Positions 56,331-64,000 of a stretch of DNA of 64,000 bases are shown piece by piece. This DNA is from Hexactinellida sp. DTS-2022 (lineage: Eukaryota; Porifera; Hexactinellida), in contig JAPNXP010000009.1 in the NCBI GenBank assembly GCA_028753945.1, forward strand, positions 4,898,001 through 4,962,000, written 5' to 3'. The notes beneath the pieces were generated by a model. The model saw only the letters and a program-made list of their open reading frames with translations, had not been told where the DNA came from and did no database searches. A program made the position numbers and the translations under genes. Numbering within the stretch: the first letter of the stretch is position 1; each line of letters begins with the position of its first letter.

Positions 56331-56486
56331 TAATCAAGAAAAACTCCAATACACACAATAATATTGTGTATTCGCGAACACACAAAGTTTGAAACTGTGT
56401 GTTCGTGAACACACAGCAAATATTGTGTGTTCGCGAATACACATGTGTGTTCGTGAACACACAGAAGTTTCTAATACACTGCAACA
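56330..56486. repeat. Right Ginger2 terminal repeat
   Basis: Inverted copy of 52875-53031 with the same palindromic blocks and a few substitutions. Confidence 0.92.
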
Positions 56487-56604
56487 TAAATATATAAATC
56501 AAATCAGTAGACAAAGTTAAAATAGCCACGAAAATATATTTTGAATATTTCTCAATCATTGCCTTAGTATATAGATTGCTATGGTTAAAGGTATAATAAT
56601 AGGT

Positions 56605-56745
56605 AAATGTACACGAAGCGGTTAAAAGGACACGATGCGGGTAAAGTGCCCCGAAGCGGTTAAAGGGCCACGAAGCGGTTAAAGCGACAAGAAGCGGTTT
56701 AAGGGGCACGATGCGGTTAAATATCACGAAGCGGTTACAGGTACA
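56605..56745. repeat. CACGAAGCGGTTAAAGGG minisatellite
   Basis: About eight units of 17-18 bp (CACGAAGCGGTTAAAAGG, CACGATGCGG variants). A short degenerate copy is at 47436-47510. Confidence 0.85.
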
Positions 56746-57186
56746 TATTAATTCTTAGTTTTATAAATTCTAATTTACTATTTTAGACATTGATTCTTTG
56801 CAATAAACCTAAATTTACCTTGCTATCCATTATGCATGCTTTTTCTTTTCTCTATTCATTTTAATACTATTTTACTTGCGTCCGTTTAACTGAAGTTGTC
56901 GTGGTTTATACTAGAGAATTCAGGATGGCCGCGATTCGAATCACACCCCCCCCCCCCCCCCCCTCACAACTGGTTTCCAAAAAGGGATATGTTGTTATTT
57001 ATAATTTGGTACAACTGCACAGTATTACACTCCTCCTACTATGTGACAAGAATAGCTGTACATCGATGTTTGAGCGTCTAAGATTTCAAAAAAATTTCTG
57101 GGGGATGCCCCCCCCCAAGACCCCTTACCATCGCTCGCTGAGCTCGCTCCAAAGCACCCCCCTCACGATAATCCTGGATACGCCAC
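56746..57186. other. Non-coding, partial hAT-type MITE
   Basis: A C run at 56945-56963, GGGGGATGCCCCCCCC at 57102 and a right end CCTGGATACGCCACTGG at 57174-57190 look like part of a hAT MITE with CCAGTGGCGTATCCAGG ends. I could not locate the left end. Confidence 0.5.
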
Positions 57187-57189
57187 TGG

Positions 57190-57824
57190 TTCATTCAGTA
57201 CTTTGGGAATGGTGCCGAAGAATGAGACGGCGGGTTACGGAAATATGCAATTGGGATCAGCTCTGGCTACGATTCGCTATAACGATGGATGGGACGGCAT
57301 TTTGAAGGTCTGTGAAGCTCTCGGGATTACTAACACGCTGATCTCTCTGAACATCATGTGAAAGCTCTGGATCGTGAACGAATAAACCGGGCCGAATTCA
57401 TATCCATCTCCTCGAAGAAACGTTTCACGAAGAGGCAGCTAGGGTCGAAAAAGGTCCGCCATCAGGTGAAGAAATTCGGTGAAGGATACGTCTCTGGGAA
57501 ATTCTCCGGAACAAAGGAACACTCTGATGCTGACAGTCCCCATCCAAGCGAACCTGATATTCCCCAGGCCAGCGTACCGATAACTCCCCAGCAAAGTGAA
57601 CCGGTATCTTCTCAGCACAGCATACCGATAACTCTCCAGCCCAGCGTTCCGGTGACTCCCCAGCAAAGTGAACCGGTATCTTCTCAGCCCAGCGCACAAT
57701 GCGCGAAAAGGCGCGACATGGGTCACTTAAACTTTGAACCATATATATTAGGATTTTGTAAAAATTATACCTGGTTCAAGAAATATAATCCAATAATCAT
57801 GGGTGAACAACAAAAAATTTGTTA
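57190..57824 (+). pseudogene. C-terminal piece of a Mutator-like transposase
   Basis: Reads GMVPKNETAGYGNMQLGSAL, ATIRYNDGWDGILKVCEALG, one stop at 57358-57360, then KALDRERINRAEFIS and a basic tract KKRFTKRQLGSKKVRHQ, then YVSGKFSG. This resembles the C-terminal end of the invertebrate Mutator-like transposases with FNDG and L-x-R-xR-x-A segments, a family distinct from the FLYWCH-MULE loci. The tail consists of imperfect repeats of PSVPVTPQQSEPVSSQ. The catalytic core is absent. Family assignment is from memory of conserved patterns. Confidence 0.6.
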
Positions 57825-57969
57825 ACAAACCTTAAAATATAATTTATGACAGAATTAACATGAATTGTCTAGAAATACGTTTAGGAGACTACGTACATCA
57901 TTTTTAATAATGACATTCAGTTTGCAGCTACCGATAACCTATATGTCAATAATACTTCATTAGAAAACT

Positions 57970-58020
57970 AAAACTATGCTAGATAGACTCTAATGATTAG
58001 AGTCTATCTAGCATAGTTTT
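57970..58020. repeat. Perfect 25-bp-arm palindrome
   Basis: AAAACTATGCTAGATAGACT begins a 25-bp arm (57970-57994) whose exact reverse complement fills 57996-58020, with one base between. Confidence 0.95.
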
Positions 58021-58039
58021 CCTATTTCCACTGACACTC

Positions 58040-58194
58040 CTGGAAATTCCCACTGTGACTCGCGATGGTTCATTACACCATATACAATGCAAATAATAAC
58101 AATAGGAAGCATAGTTTAGCTTATAATTAAAATTAGAAACTGGCCTTCTTGGTAACATATTTAGCCGTTTATTAAGTAGACCATAACTAGGCAT
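58040..58194. mobile_element. Partial CATGGCC-family end
   Basis: CCATATACAATGCAAATAAT, AATTAGAAACTGGCCTTCTT and TTAGCCGTTTATTAAGTAGA match the right arm of 27221-28009. The left arm is missing, and the perfect palindrome at 57970 lies just before it. Confidence 0.75.
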
Positions 58195-58425
58195 ATAAAG
58201 CTTGTAAAACTCGAAATGAATACTATGGACATTTCTCAAAAGAGTGCGGGTCGAGCCCTAACTATTCCAGTTGAGTTTACTCGATTTCGAATTAAATTGG
58301 CCTCACGGTAGTACACATAACAATTTTTTGAATTACTTTTCTCACTCAGATTCTCATTATTACTAGATTATTTGGTTATTCTATTTGAAACATGGTTTTA
58401 GACAAGGATATGTAGGTTAGTTTAT

Positions 58426-58698
58426 TCAATAATGTAATAAACATACATAACTAAAGTCTAATAGTGTATAATAATGAAATTTATAGATACTTATGTTCAG
58501 CAGTCGGGGCAAACCAAGGATTGCCCCTATGACGTCCTCAAAATCGACCCCCAGGCATTCTGCGTGGTACCATTCCTCACAAGTTTCACAGCAAACCCAG
58601 TTTACTTCGTCAGGGTCCATCTTAGGTTGTACGCCTTTGCCCACAAGACCATTTCCCTCAGTACCGCCGCATATCCTACAACCATCGTCCTCTAACAC
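58426..58698 (-). pseudogene. PHD finger ORF, frameshifted
   Basis: Reads MLEDDGCRICGGTEGNGLVG, then VNWVCCETCEEWYHAECLGV, which gives seven of the eight zinc ligands of a C4HC3 PHD finger up to the last pair. The final CxxC (SLVCPDC and stop) is in the neighbouring frame, so one indel broke the domain. PHD fingers of this form commonly end the proteins of invertebrate transposons. It is on the opposite strand from the Mutator-like piece, so a link between them is uncertain. Confidence 0.7.
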
Positions 58699-58699
58699 C

Positions 58700-59200
58700 G
58701 TGGATGTTGTCGGGGCTTCAGTTACCTGGAAACATTTTTATAAGAATATTACATCACCTAGGTTTTAGAGCGAGTAGAACCCAGTTTTGACAATATTGTT
58801 GAGATCTCAGTATGTAAAAAGTATGTTTCCACTAATTTGCCGACAGTTCAGCACCCTGCTAAACTTTAATTCATCAAATTGACACCGAATTGTTTGATAT
58901 TAGTCAGATTCTAATTAATCGTAATCCATAACTCGCTGGATTCGAGTTAAGAAATTCAAAAGCTTCCTTGTTATGCATAAGAAATAATTCTAATTGAAGG
59001 AGTATAATTTGTACTTGAATTACTTATCTTAATAAATTAAATAATATTAAAAAAGAAAATATCTGTGGGAAAATTTGGGCGCATCTGGAATTTTGTTTAT
59101 ATTGAAGTTAAATATGTCTACTCGTGACCTACGTTATATAAGGCCTATGCACCAACTTTGTGAAACTGGACCATGGATTAAAGGAAGGCTATTGATATAT
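58700..59200. other. Non-coding AT-rich stretch
   Basis: Nothing recognised. The exon-like boundary after TGTCGGGGCTTCAG may belong to the PHD ORF. Confidence 0.4.
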
Positions 59201-59204
59201 AGGT

Positions 59205-60115
59205 TATTTATCGTTATCTAAATAACTAGTAGTGATAGACCTCATAAATGTTCTATAACTATATAGGAACATGATATCAAGGTATACATAGCACCCTTCA
59301 GAATTGAGCTATGTCATCATTTGATTACGTAATCGTTATTTTTGGTGGGTATTATCGTGTTTTTATAGCCCGCTTTTAACATAGTTAGACGCGTTATAAA
59401 TGTTCAAAATTGGAACTTGATGATGCCCATAACTAGTTAAATGAAATATATTGAAATTATAAATGGAATGTTGACACATTCTTCGGTTGCCAGGGATATG
59501 TATTTTTCCTAAATGAGCCATAACTCAAAAACTATCGATTTTATGTAAACTAGGCTAGTATTGATCTATCCGCAATAGGTAACTTCCTATTCATTGATAA
59601 TACATTTCTAGGCCTAACTTCAATAATTTTTGAGATAATGAGTGTATTACCTCATAAGGAATTAAGTGCTATTTATCTTATTATCTCAAAAATTATTGTA
59701 GTTAGGAATATATAATGTATTATCAATGAATAGGAAGTTACCAATTGCGGATAGATCAGTACTAGCCTAGTTTACATAAAATCGATAGTTTTTGATTTAT
59801 GGCTCATTTTAGGAAATATACATTTCCCTGGCAACCGAGGAATGTGTCAACATTCCATTTATAATTTCAATATATTTTATTCTACGTATAACCATGTTCC
59901 AATTTAAAACATTTATAACGCGTTTAACTATGTTAAAAGTATGCAAGAAAAACAAGATAATTCGCAACCAAAATTACCATAACGTCATGAGATGATGACA
60001 TATCACAATGCTGGAGGTTGCTATGTATACCTGGATACCATATTCCTATATAGTTATAATACACTTTTCAGCTCTATCATCGCTAATTATTGGAATAAAG
60101 ATCAATTCTCCATTC
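59205..60115. repeat. Giant palindrome 1
   Basis: Arms of about 450 bp pair around 59655 (ACCTCATAAGGAATTAAGTG at the centre). GTATACATAGCACCCTTCAG on the left faces CTGGAGGTTGCTATGTATAC on the right. It is homologous to palindrome 2. Confidence 0.85.
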
Positions 60116-60468
60116 TTCAATGCACTTTAAGTAATCCATGGTACACAAATTTTCGCTTAGCACTCAGGCCTTATATATCGAAGGTCACGATCTAATATAT
60201 ATAATTAAACCATACATATCAGAATATTCAAAAGGAAAGTCATTCTCAAGAATAGTTCTCAAAATCTGCAATGAAGCATAGTAACTTTCTTTAACCGCAA
60301 AATAGAAATTCCGATTGTCAAAAATCTAATACTTTGAATAGTCATAACAACCAAAATATTTCTTAGATCAGAATGAAATAATGCATTCTAGGTTATTTGA
60401 TATTCTGAATTCAGTGGTAACCACGAATTCAACTTTCAAGAGAATGATAATCTTATCCTATTTCCACC

Positions 60469-61531
60469 CATGGCCTACTTAATATACGGCTATATATGTC
60501 GCCGAGAAGGCCATAAAACAAAGAGGCCAGTTTCTAATTTTCAAAATGGAGAATTGATCTGTATTCGAATAATTAGCAATGATAGAGCTGAAAAGTGTAT
60601 TATAACTATATAGGAATATGGTATCCAGGTATACATAGCACCCTCCAGAATTGTGATATGTCATCATCTGATGACGTCATGGTAATTTTGGTTGCAAATT
60701 ATCTTGTTTTTCTAGCATACTTTTAACATAGTTAAACGCGTTATAAATGTTCAAAATTGGAACATGGTTATACCCAGAAGTAGTAGAATAAAATATATCG
60801 AAATTATAAATGGAATGTTTACACATTCCTCGGTTGCCATGGAAAATGTATATTTCCTAAAATGTGCCATAACTCAAAAACTATGAATGTTATGTAAACT
60901 AGACTGGTACTGATCTGTCCGAAATAGGTAACTTCCTATTCATCGATAATACATTTTATATGCCTAACTTCAATAATCTTTGAGATAGTGAGTCATTACC
61001 TAATAATGAATTAAGTGCTAATTATCTCATCATCTCAAAAACTATTGAAATTAGGCATATAAAATGTATTATCGATGAATAGAAAGTTACCTATACTGGA
61101 CAGATCAGTGCCAGTCTAGTTTACATAACATTCATAGTTTTTGAGTTATGGCACATTTTAGGAAATATACATTTTCCATGCAACATTCCATTTATAATTT
61201 CAATATATTTATTCTACTACTTCTGGGTATAACCATGTTCCAATTTTGAACATTTATAACGTGTTTAACTATGTTAAAAGTATGCTAGAAAAACAAGATA
61301 ATTCGCAACCAAAATAACCATAACGTCATCAGATGATGACATATCACAATTCTGGAGGGTGCTATGTATACCTGGATACCATATTCCTATATAGTTATAA
61401 TACACTTTTCAGCTCTATCATTGCTAATTATTCGAATGAAGATCAATTCTCCATTTTGAAAATTAGAAACTGGCCTCTTTGTTTTATGGCCTTCTCGGCG
61501 ACATATATAGCCGTATATTAAGTAGGCCATG
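60469..61531. mobile_element. Giant palindrome 2, CATGGCC-family fold-back element
   Basis: CATGGCCTACTTAATATACG is mirrored by CGTATATTAAGTAGGCCATG. Arms of about 500 bp pair nearly throughout, centred near 61003. Flanking heptamers TTCCACC and TTCGCTC match only 4/7. Outer 80 bp match the ends of 27221-28009. Two mirror-image 62-codon frames are by-products of the palindrome, not genes. Confidence 0.88.
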
Positions 61532-61539
61532 TTCGCTCT

Positions 61540-62570
61540 TCTAGAACAGAAAAAAAAATCCACTTTCGCAAACTCAAAAAGTTTAAAAAGATTAATTAAT
61601 AAAAACTCAATTTTACAAACATTATGTACTTCTCCTCAGTCTCATTACCTTATTATGTACGTATGGTATAAATTAGAATTCGGACTGGAATTCTGATAGA
61701 ACTTAAAAACCATTATTTAATATAACATGACATGATGATTGATTGATTAATTTAATTGAGAAAATCCTGAATTTCAATATGGCAATTCTAACATATCCAT
61801 GGTCCGTTTTTTTCATTTCAGCACTCAATCATTATTTCGTAGTGCCCTGCTCCTCTTATGATTGTGTTAGTTACATTATAATTTGTTTCTCAGCTATTTA
61901 TAGTATGATGAGGTATAGCGTTGATTAAAAGAATACTATTAGAAAGAATGCGTCATCATGCAATAGAAACTACAAGTTGAGGAAGTCATACAAAGAAGTT
62001 GTAGAATTGTCATTGGTAGTTAAACTGTCATGGCTGGAATATCCATGGTTATAATAATACAAGGTAGTTGTCATGGTAGTTGAACTGTCATAAAACATAC
62101 CTAACTAAATTCACTGTGGATATTATTGACAAGAATAATTATTAATTATACATAATTGCATAATTGATCATTTATACATACCAAATAAATGTCATTAATT
62201 TCAAGGGTGTTTCAAGACAATACTAAGCTTCAAATTGACAATCGTTCCTTGCAGGGTTTTATTCAGGAGCGCGCCATACGCCTAGAGGCTTCTAAATTGG
62301 GATTTGTTTTCGTTTAGGATCGCGAAAACTGCCGAAAGTCCGCATAGATTAATAGAAAACTAACCTTTTAGGCGTACAAAATTCTTCATCTAGTGACCTT
62401 AGGACAGTTAGGAGCGTTCGATTCCAGTCCTGTGTATAATACCCTGGTTCCTTGTGGCCACTTGACAAATGAGTGTTGTTAATTAACATCTTGAGGCTTT
62501 GATGATAATTTAAACACCTATTTAGACTAATTATGGCACATAACATTAAATAATGAACAGTGAGATTGAT
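61540..62570. other. Non-coding AT-rich stretch
   Basis: At about 62440-62510, GGTTCCTTGTGGCCACTTG and CATCTTGAGGCTTTGATGA resemble a diverged satellite arm. At 62015-62090 TGTCATGGTAGTTGAACTG is repeated. Nothing else was recognised. Confidence 0.5.
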
Positions 62571-62577
62571 AAAATTA

Positions 62578-62900
62578 GTGGGGCAGCATAACAGCAATAT
62601 TGGCGTGAATTGTTCAATTTTGATATAAGCTTTAAAATTGGCACAAAGATAGATAAATATGTTATGAAAGATATGAATATGGAGGCATCACGAAATTTAG
62701 TATTTTTAAAGATAGCGGCCAAAAATTGTCGGAAAAGTCGGACAAAGGGCCGCTCTCACGAATACTTGTTAAATAAACTCGTAGACGGTTTATATACGCA
62801 TAGTTGTTCTCAAACGTTTATGCGGTGAAAAAAGGGGTCACTCAATAGGGTAGAAACAATATTTGAGAATGGAATGAGTCACAATCCAGCGTTGTCAAAC
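62578..62900. repeat. Dispersed repeat, copy 2
   Basis: Same-orientation match to 5920-6180 (GTGGGGCAGCATAACAGC, AATTGGCACA, CCAAAAATTGTCGGAAAAGT). Confidence 0.78.
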
Positions 62901-63007
62901 ACACGGATAATACGTACAAATTTTTATGAAATCAAAAAGTCCAAAAAAGGATTAAATAAAAAATTAAATTAAATAAGCAATTTGTATAGTATATTAAATT
63001 GAAATTA

Positions 63008-63172
63008 CTTATATAGAGCTCAGCTCTAGTAGAGTTCAGTTTTTCACTATGTGTATTCAGGCACTGAGAAAGGTCAGTTTTTTTCCAGAGTTTGAAATTG
63101 ACCTTTAGAAAGTAAGCCTGGGCTTTTAGTATGGGGAAAAAATCTGAACTCTACAAAGCTCAGTTCTATAAG
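63008..63172. mobile_element. CTTATATAGAGCT MITE, copy 3
   Basis: Matches 11744-11906 and 52381-52542. The right end has lost a few bases (CAGTTCTATAAG). Confidence 0.83.
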
Positions 63173-63279
63173 GATTCTCTATTAAATTCACCATTAATAA
63201 TATAGCCAAATTAATTAATTAATTAAACGATTCAAATATGCATTTGATGAATTACATTGATATCAGAAATGTTTCAAGA

Positions 63280-63955
63280 AAAAACTTTCCTTGTGGCTCG
63301 TGACCACTTGATAAATGGGTCTTAACACCTTGAAGTATTGATGGCATGAAGAAAAATATCTTAAATTAAAACTATGCAGACAGCATTTTCTTTGGGGGCA
63401 GTCAATCAGTGGCGCCCGCAAGCTGACTCACGTGCGCCCACTACATTTTCGCATTTCTAGAATATGAACTCTTAACCAAAGTATGCATGTATTTTTACGT
63501 CAACTAGATACCTAGTTATATAAATGTGCTGTATCTGATGTCCGATTCATGACATCAAGTACTAACTTGATCTCATTTCAAGTACTAACTTGATCTCATT
63601 TGCTTTAACTTCTTGAATATATCAGAGAAAACAATAATATTTAATGCAATGATGGTTTTAATGGGAAACAAGCGTGAATTGACTATCGATTACCAAACCA
63701 ATTGACAGAAATATTTATCGGAGTGCCAGAAATGGGGTTTGAGGGCCTCCAGGTCGCAAAAATTTCCCCTAGTTTTCTAAGGTTTAAATAATCCCGAAGA
63801 GATACTGTCCAGATGTTAGATAGTCTGCCTAGATTTAATTTGTGTGTCCACAAAAACTACCTCTATGGGCGCCCCTGCTGTCAATCAACCAACAACCAAA
63901 GTTTATTGTCCCCATGCTCTCAGCACAGCTGTAATTTTAGAATTTTTTAGATTTG
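63280..63955. repeat. Degenerate satellite hairpin with hAT insertion
   Basis: TTTCCTTGTGGCTCGTGACC, CACCTTGAAGTATTGATGG, GCAGACAGCATTTTC and, after the insertion, CTCAGCACAGCTGTAATTTT recall the satellite arms and hairpin. Confidence 0.65.
63407..63877. mobile_element. hAT MITE, 8-bp duplication with one mismatch
   Basis: CAGTGGCGCCCGCAAGC faces a right end TGGGCGCCCCTG. CAGTCAAT (63399-63406) and CTGTCAAT (63878-63885) match at 7 of 8 bases. 471 bp. Confidence 0.82.
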
Positions 63956-64000
63956 ATACTAATTCAACACTGACCTTATGATCATGGCACCTAATATACA

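Larger units (their letters stand above)
52875..56486 (+). mobile_element. Ginger2-type DNA transposon, apparently intact, 4-bp duplication TAAA
   Basis: The element starts TGTTACAGTGTATTAGAAAC and ends in its mirror image finishing CACTGCAACA. TAAA is present at 52871-52874 and 56487-56490. TGTNR...YNACA ends with a 4-bp duplication are the known hallmarks of Ginger transposons. The terminal repeats are about 155 bp and contain repeated TGTGTGTTCGCGAACACACA-type palindromes. One uninterrupted gene is inside (53217-55145). 3,612 bp. Confidence 0.93.

Noticed and set aside
56945..57305. 134-codon ORF with Pro-rich start
   Set aside because: It runs through a C homopolymer and a MITE end before entering the Mutator-like fragment. 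The join is accidental.
57425..57742. Two minus-strand ORFs over the Pro/Ser/Gln repeats
   Set aside because: Antisense shadows of the repetitive tail of the Mutator-like piece.
60479..61521. Two mirror-image 62-codon ORFs with almost the same product
   Set aside because: They are the two arms of a palindrome, not a gene pair.

Overview
The window reads as a transposon-dominated stretch of an AT-rich invertebrate metazoan genome. I see no convincing host gene. Nearly every coding stretch belongs to, or decays from, a mobile element: two P-superfamily transposases with THAP domains, four FLYWCH/Mutator-like (MULE) loci, one Helentron-type Helitron (Rep, PIF1 helicase, apurinic-like endonuclease, OTU protease pieces), one Ty3/gypsy element, one Ginger2-type transposon, a hAT transposase tail, a second Mutator-like family and an isolated PHD finger. 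THAP, FLYWCH, OTU and Ginger2 modules together point to animals (cnidarian, sponge, tunicate, arthropod or similar). I cannot name the species.

Layout. 1-1.35 kb: edge-truncated FLYWCH-MULE with its subterminal array. 1.5-4.4 kb: P-like transposase in two overlapping frames. 5-7.3 kb: small repeats. 7.3-7.9 kb: MULE relic. 7.9-12.9 kb: first block of a roughly 1.2 kb satellite whose units carry a strong hairpin, with mariner-like and nested hAT insertions. 13.6-24 kb: minus-strand Helentron, riddled with nested insertions. 24.4-25.5 kb: hAT. 25.5-28.8 kb: the best preserved MULE (FLYWCH, DDE core, RING) with arrayed terminal repeats, split by a fold-back element. 29 kb: small ORF with a 2A-like motif. 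32.7-46.2 kb: second satellite block, with a palindromic minisatellite and a gypsy insertion. 46.3-47.4 kb: MULE relic with RING. 48.4-52.2 kb: P relic flanked and interrupted by two copies of one small transposon. 52.9-56.5 kb: apparently intact Ginger2 with a 4-bp target duplication. 57-58.7 kb: Mutator-like tail and PHD ORF. 59.2-61.5 kb: two giant palindromes. 62.4-64 kb: degenerate satellite and small elements.

Twelve insertions were delimited by matching target duplications longer than 2 bp, and five more by TA dinucleotides, so the order of insertion can often be read: for example Helentron, then hAT-like, then pogo-like, then hAT MITE at 14.6-16.4 kb. The items most worth a second look are the MULE family that carries a RING finger at the transposase C-terminus, the hairpin satellite and its palindromic minisatellite, the intact Ginger2 whose long terminal repeats are built from TGTGTTCGCGAACACA-type palindromes, and two small families with CA...TG ends, each giving 7-bp duplications, that fit the P superfamily.
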